From positions 2,480,001 to 2,544,000 of the forward strand of contig JAWZYU010000058.1 in the NCBI GenBank assembly GCA_038380435.1: 64,000 nucleotides of DNA. The letters run 5' to 3'. Below, in pieces: positions 9,451-21,166 of this stretch (positions are counted from its first letter, which is position 1; the number at the start of each line of letters is the position of its first letter). This DNA is from Ryuthela nishihirai. Its lineage: Eukaryota; Arthropoda; Arachnida; Araneae; Heptathelidae. Both the position numbers and the translations under genes were made by a program. The notes under the pieces were generated by a model. It worked only from the letters and a program-made list of their open reading frames with translations. It was not told where the DNA came from and ran no database searches.

Positions 9451-10489
9451 AAATAGATAGTTATCCTTATTCCAAATTGAACTAATTTATAAAATATATT
9501 ATTAAAGTTTCCTAAAAGGGCATATTCTGCCTGTATTAAAAAATTCTATGTGATGTGCACGGCGCAATAGCTATCTGTGCTTTTCATTGTGCTGATCAAG
9601 ACAGCGGTTTCTTTCTTAGGCGTGTAATACGCGTTTCCATGTTGTATCCATTGGCGTAGGAAGACGGGAAGGCGCCCTTACCATCTCTTAGCATAGGTGC
9701 CTAGAGTAACTGCGGAGAACGGCGGTAGCTATGCTCCTACTCAGAAAGCTGCACGTCAGTTGCAATATATCCGAAAATTTAGGTGTAATACTGCTCAATA
9801 AAATGGCAATTCTTTCCTGTACCAAAAGATTCTTATTCACGACTTAAAAGTGATTGAAACAGTTTCGTTAAATTAGCATACATACTATTTCTAAAATTAT
9901 TGCGAAATACAATCTATTTTTTAATAGAAGACCAATAATTTTTTTGTAGTTATCAAAAACAATCTTTTAGCTTTTGCGTTCGCTTTTCTTATTAAACACA
10001 GTTATTTAACCCAACTTAAGATTAGTGAACGAATTACATATAGAATAAGCTACGCAGCATCTTTTTCATAAAAGAGAAAATTATTGTATAATTATATCCA
10101 ATGCACTAAAGGTATAAGAACAAAAAAACTTATAAACTTATTTATATGTCGTGCTACTGAAGAAAAATCTAAGGTTTCATTTTTGTAAATACCTATGAAA
10201 CGAAGGGGAAAATGTTAAACCCCGCCTACATTTTTCGGATCGATTTAGTTTTCAGGTCCTGATTCAGCGCAACTTTCAAAGAGAATTTCCACAGGAGAAT
10301 GTTCAAAATACTATTTCTTGCAATATATATGAAATTACATGATTTATATAAACTTAATAATGTGACAAAAAATTAATTTTCTAACATATCAAGGAAAAAA
10401 CTTCGTACATGAAATAGAACGTTAAATCACCCCCCAACCGCATAATATTTCAAGTTGTATCATTGTCTAAGCAAAATTTTCTAATGTTG
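9451..10489. other. AT-rich spacer, nothing recognised
   Basis: No open frame with coding character, RNA gene or known repeat stands out. A moderately GC-richer patch at 9545-9780 has no identity I recognise. Confidence 0.5.
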
Positions 10490-11095
10490 AAAGTGGATAT
10501 TTAAATAGTTTTCATTATGATCTTTAATTTATCGTCACGTGTGTACATTAAATGCATGTTTTTGGGAAGTTATAGAACTTCCAACTTACGTTACAGCTTA
10601 CAACTGGCATAACATGGAAGTTTATTGTTATATATTCCAGCTTCCTCAACTATTTAATTAGTAAAATAATATTTTGAAAAAACAATTTTGAAAAAGTTTT
10701 TATTACGATCTTTAATTTACCTTCAGTCAGAATTCCCATTAAATACATGTACAAATTATAGCTTCCAACTTTGGTTCTCACTGGCATAACATGGAAGATT
10801 TTTAAATATTCCAGCTCTCGCATCTATTTTAATACTAACATGATTTTTAAATACATTTCATTAGGATCCTTAAGTTACCTTCAGTCAGATTTTTCCACTA
10901 AATGCATATTTTAGGAGTTATAGACACTCCAAATTAGTTTCTCACGCATTTTATGGAAGATTGTTAAGATGTTCAAGCTTCGTCAACATTTTTAATATCA
11001 ATATAATATTGTTGAAAAAATATATTCCTATACATTTCATTATGATCTTTAATTTAACCAAAGTCACATTTTTCCAGTAAATGCATTTTTCAATT
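10490..11095 (+). repeat. Degenerate tandem array, about 3.3 copies of a 160-190 bp monomer
   Basis: The words GATCTTTAATTTA, TTAAATGCAT, TTATAGA-CTTCCAA, CATAACATGGAAG and ATATTCCAGCTTCC recur in order, with copies starting near 10,509, 10,697, 10,857 and 11,034. Half-monomers of the same family flank LINE-B at 3.8 and 7.3 kb, so this is a dispersed minor satellite. Confidence 0.75.
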
Positions 11096-11659
11096 TAGTC
11101 CGACCCAAACCTAACGGCCAGCCAGCCTGTTACAAAAATTAGAAATTTAATCGCTTGTAATATTCGTCGGTAAATTTCCATCTTCAATCTTTTCCCACCG
11201 TTTCTAGGCGCAATCTGAGTCATCGACAGTTAGCGAAATATTTACAGCCTTACAACCTCCCTTTCTTTCAGTATGCACTTACTGGACTCTCCCATCTGCC
11301 TGCTAACAGTTCTACAGATCCCCTTATCGACAAATAGTCCGAACTATCGGGGTTGTCGTGATTTATCAGTTTAGTCCGCGGTGTTGTAAGAAATGGCCTC
11401 TCGGTCGTTGAAAAAACCAAAGAAATGAAAAACAAACTTGCTCTGTGAAAGTAAATAAGTCTACTCTCTTCGGACGGATCGCAGAAGTAGGGTGATGAAA
11501 TATAAATAATTATATTGTATTTATTACTTTTCTGTGTTACGTTTAATTGTACGCTATTATGTCGAAAAAAATGTTAATATGAATTCTATATTAACCACCG
11601 TAAAAAATTTAAATTTAAACATTTTAAAACCAATCACCAAGCCATAAAAAATTTTTAAA
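11096..11659. other. Spacer, nothing recognised
   Basis: AT-rich. The sequence at 11,200-11,400 is more complex but matches nothing I recognise. Confidence 0.5.
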
Positions 11660-11860
11660 AATATACCGAGTGCGTAGCGCGCTTCGCTAGTGATCCAATG
11701 GAAATGGGTTCCAGCCCCTGGTAAGGCATGGATGTGCATGTTGTTTTTCTGCTGAGGTCCTGCCATCCTCTCAGACCTTCTACTATGGCATATAAACTGA
11801 CAGGCTCCTGTCAGACCTCTGTCGCAAACACGTGCTTGAGGGGGTATTTATTTTTTATTA
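11660..11860 (+). mobile_element. SINE-1 (tRNA-derived), degenerate head
   Basis: The body GGTAAGGCATGGATG, CTGAGGTCCTGCCATCCTC, CATATAAACTGACAGG, CTCCTGTCAGACCTCTG and GAGGGGGTATTTATTT is shared with the copies at 22.1 and 25.0 kb. The tRNA head is worn; its B box reads GGGTTCCAGCC. Confidence 0.8.
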
Positions 11861-12010
11861 TTTATTTATATCAATCTATGAAATACTATCGTGAAGGAAA
11901 TCCTTTAGCACTATTCCACGCCATATTAATAACTGATTCCTTGCTTTAAGAATTGTTCCGTTATTGATAATGCGAGTAACTTTATAAGGCAGGTAAGAAA
12001 GAATTGGTAC

Positions 12011-12115
12011 GTCAACGGCCATACCAAGCTGAAAGCACCGGTTCTCGTCTGATCCCCGAAGTACTTGGGAGGGTGACCACCTGGGAACACCGCGTGCAGT
12101 TGACAATTTTTTTTT
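12011..12115 (+). pseudogene. 5S rRNA pseudogene with internal deletion
   Basis: The sequence starts GTCAACGGCCATACC, continues GAAAGCACCGGTTCTCGTCT and ends GGGAACACCGCGTGCAGTTG, the unmistakable order of 5S rRNA, with arthropod-type words. A run of nine T at 12,107-12,115 sits where the Pol III terminator should be. Between CCGAAGT and ACTTGG about 25 nt of the normal 120-nt molecule are missing. The deletion removes most of the internal promoter A box and intermediate element but leaves the C box. The ends of the gap share AGT. It could be a lone pseudogene or the head of a 5S-derived SINE; I saw no second copy here. Confidence 0.9.
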
Positions 12116-12359
12116 CCCCAAGCGCTGTACTCCTAGAATATTAGCCAAAGTTATTCTACGTCGGTCGCCGGGTTCCATTCCATTTTTAGTAAATAAATAA
12201 AGGAGAATTTGCTTTGGTTACAAAACCTGCAACGGTTCTACGTATCTGGAACAAAAACTATATATGTAAGGTACGAATTTTAGACCATCGTCAGAGTATA
12301 CTGGTAACACTCGACACGTTCGAAATACCAATTCCAGCTTTTCCGCCTCTCAAGAGTTC

Positions 12360-12717
12360 GGTTGTTTTACCTGTGAGCGACACTATTTTTCACACCAGGG
12401 GCTAAATGGCCAGGTCTCAAGGACCCCGAAGGTTAGGGAAGGGGACCCACTGAAACAGCTGTTCAGGAGACAGATGGTAGTCTCCCGTCAAGACCATCCA
12501 GTGTCTTTAACGTGCACAGGGTATGGCTCTCCCACACACGGAGCCACGGCTTAACGTCCCATCTGACGGACGGCGGCCTTTCCAAACCTATCGGTCTCTC
12601 CTTCTGCCCATGATCAGGGCTGACAGTTTTCCGCAGATAGGTGTGAACGCTGACCCAGCTGGGACTCGAACCTCGGAACTGCAGATTACGAGCCTGGTGC
12701 GCTACCTATTGAGCCCA
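12360..12717 (-). mobile_element. SINE-2 (tRNA-derived), near full length
   Basis: On the minus strand the tRNA-like head (GGCTCGTAATCTGCAG, B box GGTTCGAGTCCCAGC) is followed by the family body: GGAAAGGCCGCCGTCCGTC, GGGACGTTAAGCCGTGG, CCCTGTGCACGTTAAAG and CAGCTGTTTCAGTGGG. Matches the intact copy at 24,301. Confidence 0.85.
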
Positions 12718-12727
12718 ATCAACGGCA

Positions 12728-12778
12728 AACAGCGTGTTTAACATGTACAGGGTATGGATGTCTCCCACAAACGGATCC
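12728..12778 (-). mobile_element. SINE-2 fragment
   Basis: TAACATGTACAGGGTATGG and TCTCCCACAAACGGATCC match the body of SINE-2 on the minus strand. It lies directly beyond the head of the 12,360-12,717 copy, so one copy may have landed in another. Confidence 0.55.
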
Positions 12779-13019
12779 TCATACGAGCTTCCATTTCAAA
12801 GGAAATTCGTAATTCTTTGCTGTCCGAACATGTAGTAACTAGTAAATTTTTTCTATTTTTAGGGGAAAGTAAACGAAGGTTATTAGTTTTATGGACAGCA
12901 GCATTACCTACTTAACGAGTTTTCATGTGACATGGAACTTGTTGCTTTCGGGCCTCACGTTCCTAAGATTTATCATAAGCTGTGCCGTATATAGAAGAAG
13001 AAATAAACTTTTTTTGGGG

Positions 13020-13205
13020 GGGGGTCGGGGGGCATTTATTTCCTGCATAGGTCAACCATGGGTTAACTTCACAGCGAATTTGCAAACCTGTTGGTGTTCC
13101 CTTTTATTCGCAGAACATCGGGATTAAATCTTAACTTTCCCCGAAGTGTGACTCGATCCTCAAAATTTGAGATTCGCAGCATGGACGCCTAACGACTTGA
13201 CCATT
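13020..13205 (-). mobile_element. Possible degenerate tRNA-derived SINE
   Basis: Minus strand reads GCAATGGTCAAGTCGTTAGG (A-box-like) and then GAGGATCGAGTCACAC (B-box-like) at about the right spacing. Only one copy was found and the sequence is worn, so this is tentative. Confidence 0.35.
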
Positions 13206-14145
13206 GCTTCCTCCATCTTTACTCCTTCTGACCGCATTTGTTTTGAGAATGTATTTAGTAATGCGGCAGACCTTATCCTATAAAACATACCATGTCCGTG
13301 ATGATTTAATTTCTATAAATTGGGTGTCTCCACGATGTCACAATTGTTAGTAAAACATGTAAAGTTTTATAATGAAATTAATAAATCGTAGTTTTTTGAG
13401 CTCAAACGACACAGTGCAATGGTATGTAATTTCCAGCTTTAATAATACATTGAATTCGCATTTTATAAATATTAATATTACTGGAATTTTACATTATTAC
13501 TATTAATCATTGCTCACTATTCCTGTGTACGTTAAAATTACTTAACGTGGTCTAATAAACTACAATACGGTAAAGAAGAAACGGATTGAGACTAAAATTA
13601 AAGCGAACACATCGTTGTTATCGTTACTAAGGGCGCACGCGTTATGTTCTCTACTGCACTTGCCATTGCAAAATATTTGACCAATCGTAGAAGAGATAGA
13701 GCAAAAACCGTTGCGAACGCGGTAACAAGGAAATATTCGATTAGAAATACATTAACACCACTTCCAGGAATTTCCTTCGTTTGGCACTGAACGTGGTACG
13801 TATGAAAAAGTACATAACTTGAGACACGTTTATGCATTTAGGTTTCAAAACTTTAAGTAACGCTGTTATAATATTACCGCATACTATATCTGAATTTCAA
13901 TTTACAATTCATCTTTTACTTTTTCGTGGAGGGAAATGGCAATTTTTTTTCTAAAACTTTTGCTTATTTCAAGCATTCCTAAGAAGAAATAAAATCCTCT
14001 GTTTCTCGGCTAAAAGGGATAAATAGGCAAAACATAAGACCAATGACTCTTGTTTTAAGAGATTGTTTAAACAATAATATTTATTTTTGTCGTTATAAAT
14101 ATAAAGAAAATTTATTTGTCAACTGAAGCATCTGGTTGTCACAGA
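13206..14145. other. AT-rich spacer, nothing recognised
   Basis: No coding or RNA feature seen. Confidence 0.5.
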
Positions 14146-14149
14146 GGCT

Positions 14150-14275
14150 GTTATGTTTTACGCCGTAGTTGAAGGTGTCATCCCGGCATAAAAGCAACCG
14201 GAACATCCGGTCGTTACAAGTGGTTGGAACTCCTTGAATCGGCAGCTGAGCACGCTAACCACTGTGCAACGGATA
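14150..14275 (-). mobile_element. Possible degenerate tRNA-derived SINE head
   Basis: Minus strand reads TTGCACAGTGGTTAGCGTGC (A-box-like) and GATTCAAGGAGTTCCAACC (B-box-like). Not demonstrated as a family within this window. Confidence 0.35.
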
Positions 14276-15003
14276 CTGTAATAAACACGTTTTTCTAATC
14301 TTTACGTGGTTTTAATCAATATTCTTTATTACGAGAAGCTTCTGAGGAATGATTGGAAGTAATTTAAGGTTGTGCCTTGTTTAGACATATTCACTCATGT
14401 AATAACCTTAATCTGTTCAGTATACAGTACAGCGCCAGACTAAACGGTTGACTTCGCAGTCAATAACGTGGGATAAATTGTAGAATGTGAAACTGAAATA
14501 TTACCGCAAAACGATTAAGCCTAGACACTTTTTCTTTTATTTCCTCAATTAGGTGGATTATTTTGAATCAAGGAATTAAATTAATTAACCTTATTCGTGA
14601 CGGAAATGCAATTTACGAAACAAAAGGCGTATCCGGTTGAACGATTCGACAAGCAGTGTTGTGTCATTGATTATTTAGTATACGATCTGTTTTCTTCCTT
14701 TCTCTTTAATCGTGAAGCCAACAATCTAACATTTACTAGTGAATATAAAACTTAGGTTTTCAACTGAAGTAGATTTAATTGGTTATTTAGATATGGTTAT
14801 TTGAGTTATTAAGAACTTTCCGGGAGTCTCAGAAACGACACTCTGGATTCATTTCTGCAGATAAGTTTGCTCGAAATAGGATTTCCTCAATTACGAATAG
14901 TTATGGAATACAGCGGACTCCTTTATCAGGCATGATACTGTTGCAGTAACGTTCACTTCAGTGAACTCTCATTGCGACGGATATTATGCAAATATGCCTT
15001 TAC
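14276..15003. other. AT-rich spacer, nothing recognised
   Basis: No coding or RNA feature seen. Confidence 0.5.
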
Positions 15004-15378
15004 ACAAACCATCGGTGTTCGCCTTTCTAACCGATGTAACGATGGGGTGTTTAACGTAAATTAATCAGAACTTTGAGTCTAGTGGGAATCGGCTCTGGGA
15101 ATTGCATATTCCTTTCCTGTAGCAATACCTAACGTTCCACCGCTTCACTTTAATGAAAGCACTCCTGATACTATGTCTTTTAGTGGCATTCGTAATAGCA
15201 AGGCGGAAGACCGCTTAATACAAAAGCAGATATCGTTACTTCGCGATGACGTATAATATATAAGTAACTGCGGATCTCAACGCTGTCACAGGTGCTACTC
15301 TAATCAGAAAAAAACTGCACACGAAGAGAAACCATAGCAGTTATTCATTCCTTATCGCAAAGAAACTCTGCGAGCGCT

Positions 15379-15752
15379 GGGGTACGGATGGGTAAGTTAG
15401 TAGCGCTCCCGGCTCGTAATCTGCAGTTCCCGGGTTAGAGTCCCCGCTGGGTCAGCTTTGAGCTTTATCTCCGCAAAACTGCTCGCCCTGCTAACGGTCA
15501 GCAGGGGACACCGATAAGGTTGGAAAGGCCGCCGTCCGTCGGATGGGATCTTAAGCCGTGTGCGGGAAAGCCATACCCTGTGCACGTTAAAGAACTCGTT
15601 GCATGGCTTTGACGCGAGGCTACCATCTGTCTCTCGACAGCTGTTCCAGTGAGGCTCCTCCCCCAACCTTCTCTGAGCCTTCGGGGTCCTCGTGACCTGA
15701 CCGTTTAGTTCATTGTCTACAAATAAATGCCGATCTCAGGTAAAACAATCAA
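15379..15752 (+). mobile_element. SINE-2, near full length
   Basis: Head GGCTCGTAATCTGCAG with B-box GGGTTAGAGTCCC, then the body GGAAAGGCCGCCGTCCGTCG, ACCCTGTGCACGTTAAAGAA and CAGCTGTTCCAGTGAGG, then GGTAAAACAATCAA at the 3' end. The equivalent insertion is present in the right copy of the segmental duplication. Confidence 0.85.
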
Positions 15753-16119
15753 TTCTGAGCACTATATGATACCAAATGCGTATTATTGTATGAAATTCCA
15801 GTCAGTTATTATTCAAATTTATTCTCTTAACATTTAAAAGCATCCACCTAACAAAGATCTTTAACATTATTCGTATTCATCACAACGCACTCGTCCTATT
15901 AGATTCTCTAAAAATTGTTTCAGGATGTTTCTCAAGTATAAAATAATTCATTTATACTACAGAAAAGGAATGATCTAATTAAATACACCTAATTCTGTTT
16001 TAAATTTTTACACGGTAATTAGGTTCCCGAAAAAACCGTGTAAAAAGAAATTCTAAAACAAAACAGAGTGCATACGAAAAAATAGAATATGAAAATAGAA
16101 TTAGTTCCAGACGTGAAAA

Positions 16120-16276
16120 AAAAACATACTCCCTCAAGCAGCTGCTTGTCACAGAGATCTGACAGGAACCTGTCGGTTTATATGCCATAATAGAAGGTCT
16201 GTGAGGATGGCAGGACCTCAGCAGAAAAACGACACATACATCGATGCCTTACCCTGGACTCGAACCCAGGTCCCTT
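16120..16276 (-). mobile_element. SINE-1, 5'-truncated, with target-site duplication
   Basis: Minus-strand SINE-1 body ending within the tRNA head. It is flanked by an 11-bp direct repeat AGACGTGAAAA (16,109-16,119 and 16,277-16,287), the target-site duplication of a retroposition event. The insertion has no counterpart at the same place in the other segmental copy. Confidence 0.85.
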
Positions 16277-16399
16277 AGACGTGAAAACCGAATACAAATG
16301 AATTATTTTCAAAAAAGTATCAAAATCTTTAAGTCTTTATTTCATTTTTATTACTTTTAACACATTTTTTATTTTATAAACTTACAAGTGTTACTTTAA

Positions 16400-17097
16400 T
16401 TATCTTTATAACTTTAAACACGACATGAGAGACCAAGACTAACGTATATTGAAGATAAAAATGAGGGGAATTCCCGGAACTCATTGTTGCCACTTTTTCC
16501 GAATGCTGTAGGTTTCGTACAGTTTTTTAGTTTTTCGATCAAACACAAAAAAAATGCAGAAGATTTCTTGGTTACTAAATTGTTAGTGTAGTTTTTATTT
16601 TGGGGATTTTAGTGTACAAAATGAGCATTTATAGTACTTATTGACGTATATCAAATTTATAACTTGAAGAATTAAAGAAATGAAGGTTATTTGCAGTTTA
16701 CTGTTAGGCTGATGTAAAGAATAGTTTCGTGACTTTAAACCGTTAGTTCTATTGCATATATTATTGTATTTAAATTTTCCTATTAGACGTGCATATGTAT
16801 TATGCTAGGCACGGACTTTACAATTTGTTTTCTTTCTCCTCAGTGTTTTTTCTATTGCTATGTGCACGTAAAAACTTTAAGGAGACCTAAAAAATTGTGC
16901 TGAAAATATATAAAATGTACTGGCAACACAAGGAAAGAGTACTGCTGACGTCACTTCGGTGTTTTACCTACTTTATTACTAACCCTTATTCACATGCCGC
17001 ACTAATTTTAGTGAATTAACTTATATCTGATGCCGCCATTTTTTTTTCTCACCAATTTATTTTTTACTTCGAATTTTATATAGCTAACGTTATTTCC
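16400..17097. other. AT-rich spacer with one CRE-like module
   Basis: At 16,918-16,970 the module GGCAACACAAGG, spacer, TGACGTCAC, CGGTGTTTT is recognisable. Nothing else is identified. Confidence 0.5.
16918..16970 (+). other. Recurrent CRE-like module, copy 4
   Basis: GGCAACAC, then ACTGC, TGACGTCAC and GTGTTTT in order. It lies outside any clear repeat X copy. Confidence 0.45.
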
Positions 17098-17294
17098 CGC
17101 CGTCCATGACCGAGTGGTTAGCACGATTGGCTATTGATCTAATGGACCTCTGTTCGAGCAGCAGGTAAGGCACAGATGTCTGCGTTCTCATTCTGCTGAG
17201 GTCCCTTCATCCTTAGCATTCCTACTCTGGCGTATTATACTGCCACGCTCATATCAGACCTCTGTGTAAAGCAGCTGCTTGAGTTGGTTTTTAT
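17098..17294 (+). mobile_element. SINE-1, full length but worn
   Basis: Head GACCGAGTGGTTAGCACG (A box) and CTGTTCGAGCAG (B-box remnant), followed by the SINE-1 body and GCAGCTGCTTGAG near the 3' end. Confidence 0.8.
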
Positions 17295-17779
17295 TCATTG
17301 CGTTATTTCGAACCATAAAATAATGCTAAAAATAACGGCGATTACGTACGCACGAATGGATTTCCACTGGTTAATAACCACCCACCAATATTTATTTTTG
17401 CTTTCTCGAAGTCTGCTCGTGTTGCCAACTGTTTCATATTTCACTACAAGAATACCTTTTTAATTAATACCTCGGTCAAAGGAACAGTAAAATAAGTTAT
17501 TATTTATGTTAACTTTTGAAACAATAGCAAAGGCTCCATAGTAAAATACTACACTGCACAAAAGAAACATTCTGTTCTCCTCAAACCTATTTCCCAACAC
17601 CGAAATTTTAAATGTGTCGCAACTAATTATTATTTTCAAAACAAGAAATTCAGCTACAGATTGTAGCACATTAAAAAAAATGAGATCACTTCCTCACAAT
17701 AAAAGTCTACGACCTGTGGTTATAAATAAAACAGGAAATTAACAGAAGAATACATCAGGTAAATTATAATTACAAATGA

Positions 17780-17833
17780 TATCGCGAAAACACGGACGTG
17801 ACGTCACAAGTGTATATCCACTGTTGCCACCCT
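17780..17833 (-). other. Recurrent CRE-like module, copy 5
   Basis: Minus strand: GGCAACAG, spacer, GTGACGTCAC, GTCC, GTGTTTTCGCGA. Nearly identical in layout to copies 1-3. Confidence 0.55.
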
Positions 17834-18123
17834 AATTTCTATAATATCTTTCAAAACCAAAGTGTGTAAATGAAAACACTTCTAATCCTAAAATATTAAC
17901 TGGTAGTTATTTCTTTTCGTAATTTTGGTAAATATTTTTATAATATTCTGAAATATTTAAATAAAATCTTAATAAGTAAATTATTTTGAATGTTGTTAAA
18001 ATAAATTAAATTAACTTTAATTATCTTAAACCAATGAACGGAATTGCTTGTTTAGACATATTTGTTTTCGCTCTTTTTGTTGAAGGCTATCCAGACAGGC
18101 GGTATCTAGGTGGCTTTCACAGT

Positions 18124-18214
18124 ACGCGTTGGACACGTGTCCACGCGTGTTTACCTACGAATGTTTACCTACGAAATGTTTACCTACATCGTTGGACACC
18201 TGTGGTGTCCAACG
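18124..18214. repeat. Palindromes and GTTTACCTACGAA micro-repeats in repeat X copy D
   Basis: ACGCGTTGGACAC/GTGTCCACGCGT (18,124-18,148) is a palindrome with one unpaired T. CGTTGGACACC-TGT-GGTGTCCAACG (18,190-18,214) is a perfect 11-bp hairpin with a 3-nt loop. Between them GTTTACCTAC occurs three times. All replace collinear sequence of copy A. Confidence 0.75.
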
Positions 18215-19194
18215 ACAAATTTGTAGATCGAAGCTAGGTGTGAATCTCTTACGTATGTCATAGGCAACTTTGTCCTTAGGGGTAAAGAGCGCTTTTTCCT
18301 GTGTTCCCAAAGGACAACCCTATGGTTTAATCTAAGGCTTCTATTACACATTTCGCTGTACTGTACATTACCTTCTTCTTAGCTCTGAACAATACGTTTC
18401 CGTGTGGTGGGTAAATTATATTTTTATCGCCCAGTTGACATTTCTTGAGGTCGTTACGTCACCCTATCAGCTCGATATATCTGTTGCGAATATCAAGCGT
18501 TGGTTTCAAAGTTCGTCCACGATAATGGGTCAAATAGATGTGAAAGCCTGTACATAAAAAAACTGCCGTTTGATCATTTACGATATAGAAATATTTCTAC
18601 GCATACTGTAACGACAAATAGCAAAATGAAGAAATCAAAAATTTAGCAAAGAATTTTTTTTCCTCGGACAATCATTATTTCTACAAAATCCGAGCCGAAA
18701 TGAAAGGTGTCGTTAGTGGTCGACAGCGACAAATAGCGTTTAACAATGAAATTTATATCCCATAATCAGAATAATGTGCTGTATAGCAGTTCTCGGTTGA
18801 AATTTCATAACTCTCACGCTAAAAAGTGGAAAATTAGATTACCTCTACTGTAAATTAATTATTCACTACAAAGTTACTTACGAGAAGGAATTTATAAACG
18901 AACCACAAACACTTTATGAATATTATTAAACTTGATTCACCTGATATTTTTTGGAGCAGCAGAATGGTGGTTTTGAGAAGGACATACGGAATATAGTCCG
19001 TGTGTATTTTTTAATCGCATAGACCTTGCCAATGGTTGCTTATTACACTGTAATGTGTTCCGGGTACGCAAAGCTCCGAAAATCTCGAATAAAAAAAACT
19101 CAAATTATATCAATTCTTCGCCATATCCATACGCTAACGCGGCAAACGTAGCAGCAACATAGCCGCTTCATATAAACTCATAAACTGAGGTTAT

Positions 19195-19312
19195 AATTTT
19201 TTTTCCTTGCTATTGCAAGGAAAAAAATTATATTATAGTTATATTAATTATTATTATTATATATTACTTATATTATTATTTTTATTAATTATATTATTTA
19301 TTATATTATAGG
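19195..19312. repeat. Hairpin and low-complexity AT tract
   Basis: TTTTTTTCCTTGC-TATT-GCAAGGAAAAAAA (19,198-19,227) is an inverted repeat with a 4-nt loop. It is followed by about 85 bp of nearly pure A/T in ATT/TTA runs, inserted within repeat X copy D. Confidence 0.75.
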
Positions 19313-19869
19313 GTCATGACGTTTAAGAAAGCACTGTTTGCTCACTCACAGGAAGTGACTTTTAGTGTTTCGTATTGCGAACACAGGTGTTTGTTTACTC
19401 TTCCGCATTTGTATTTTTCAACATCTTGTTTACGAATATTACTATGAATTGTGGAAGAGAAATAAAACGCATTTCCTTAAACATAGTGCCTATTTCAAGC
19501 GTTTTCCGGATTCATGGTGAGTATTATTTCTTCAGGATATTTAATAATTATACCTACAATTAATAATCCTCACTTTATATCAATGAGGTTGGGTAAGATA
19601 AGCTATGACGCTTATTCCTAGTTTCTTCCCAACAAATCGATACGTACAACAAAATATATGTTGGAAAGGTAAATAACATACTAAATTATGAATAATTACG
19701 GTTAATGTTGAAAAAGGTAACCTTGCTTATAACATTGTGACGTTTTGAGCATTTCAATTGTTCATAATTTCAGGCTGTTATTTAATTCGGTAAAAGTTTC
19801 ACAGGTTATTGAAAGATTTAAGGTCCTAACGAGTGTAAAACGAAATTTGTTCCCTCCCTCTCATGAGGG

Positions 19870-20095
19870 GTTCTTTTACGTATGAGCGGCACTTTTTCGC
19901 ACATATAGGACAAAATGGCCACTCCACAAGGACTCCATGCAGTCGGCGAAGGAACCCAATGCACCACATCTGTTAACAGAGAGATGACAACCTCAGGTCA
20001 TGGATATCTAGCGTCTTATTTAATAGGTGCAGTGTATATTTCTCCTACACACAGGGACCATGGCTTTACCTCACAACCGACGGCCTTTATAGAAA
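19870..20095 (-). mobile_element. SINE-2, heavily degenerate
   Basis: Minus-strand remnants of the SINE-2 body and 3' part (TTTTACGTATGAGCGGCAC, AAAATGGCC, AGGAACCCA, ACACACAGGGACCATGGC) are in the expected order on this strand. Confidence 0.55.
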
Positions 20096-20326
20096 CAATC
20101 GGTGTTCGGCTTTCTAACCGATATAAGGATGGGGTGTTTTAATAAATCAAAACTTTGGGTATTGTGGGACTTGACCCTGGGAAACGCATATTCCTATCTT
20201 GAGGCAATACCTAACCGTCCATCCCCTTCACTTTAATGATAGCACTGCTGATCGTATGTCTTTTGGTGGCATTTCTAATAGCAATGCGGAACAGCGCTTA
20301 GTACAAAAGCCGATATTGTAACTAAA

Positions 20327-20560
20327 CCGATAATCTTGGAAAGGCCGCCGTCCGTCCATGGCCCCGTGTGCGGGAGAGCCATACCCTGTGCACGTTAAAG
20401 AACACGTTGCATGATTTTGACGGGAGGCTATCATGTCTCCCAACAGCTGTTCCAGTGAGGCCCCTCCCCCAACCTTCACTGAGCCTTCGGGGTCCTCGTG
20501 ACCCGGCCGTTTAGCCCATTGTGTACAAAAAAAAATTGGCGATCACAGGTAAAACAACCA
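20327..20560 (+). mobile_element. SINE-2, tRNA head deleted
   Basis: The body GGAAAGGCCGCCGTCCGTCC, ACCCTGTGCACGTTAAAGAA, CAGCTGTTCCAGTGAGGC and GGTAAAACAACCAA matches the 15,379 copy. The head is missing through a deletion inside the segmental duplicate. Confidence 0.85.
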
Positions 20561-20747
20561 ACTATGAGCGCTATATGATATCATATGCATTTTATTCTAT
20601 GCAATTCCACTCAGATATTCAAATTCACTCTGTTTACATTTAAAAGCATCCAGCATACAAAGATGTTTATTCGTATGCATCACGGCGCATTCCTGCTATT
20701 ATATTCTCTATAATTTGTTTCAGGATGTTACTCAACTTTTAACAATA

Positions 20748-20936
20748 AATAAATAAATACCCCCTCAAGCAGCTGCTTACTACAGAGGTCTGACAGGAGC
20801 CTATCAGTTTATATGCCATAGTAGGTCTGAGAGGATGGCACACCCTCAGCAGAAAAACGACACAAAACAGCCATGCCTTACCCGGGACTCGAACCCAGGT
20901 CTCTTAGATCAGTAGCCAAGCGCGGTAACCACTAAA
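20748..20936 (-). mobile_element. SINE-1, near full length
   Basis: Minus-strand body and head with B box (GACTCGAACCCAGG on the plus strand) and an A-box remnant (AGCGCGGTAACCACT). Confidence 0.85.
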
Positions 20937-20983
20937 CTTTAAAAAAAAAATAAATCCTTCTTAATAAACAATAAAAAAATAAA

Positions 20984-21166
20984 AATAAATACCCTCTCAA
21001 GCAGCTGCTTGCCAGAGAGGTCTGACAGGAACTTGTCAGTTTATATGCCACAGTAGAAGATCTGAGAGGATGGCAGGCCCTCAGCAGAAAAACGATACAA
21101 ACAGCCATGCCTTACCCGGGGCTCGAACGCAGGTCCCGTAGATCAGTAGCCAAACGCGCGGTAGAT
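20984..21166 (-). mobile_element. SINE-1, near full length, adjacent to the previous copy
   Basis: Same orientation and structure, separated from the 20,748 copy by about 47 bp of A-rich sequence. B box reads GGGCTCGAACGCAGG on the plus strand. Confidence 0.85.

Larger units (their letters stand above)
15004..16400 (+). repeat. Segmental duplication, left copy
   Basis: Matches 20,096-21,310 in the same orientation and order: CGGTGTTCG-CTTTCTAACCG, TAGTGGCATT-type text, a SINE-2, AACATTTAAAAGCATCCA, GTTTCAGGATGT and CCGTGTAAAAA, then AGTGCAT-CGAAAAAATAGA. The left copy retains about 265 bp (15,245-15,510, including the SINE-2 head) that the right copy has lost. Confidence 0.8.
17560..19530 (-). 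repeat. Repeat X, copy D (longest)
   Basis: Reverse-complement match to copy A over 17,770-19,155, to copy C at 17,580-17,900 and to copy B at 18,715-19,530. Taken together these place the family unit at about 2 kb or more. It carries the CRE-like module, short GTTTACCTACGAA repeats (18,149-18,190) and palindromes that copy A lacks. No recognisable protein domain; class unknown. It could be a non-autonomous transposon or a gene-derived repeat. Confidence 0.75.
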
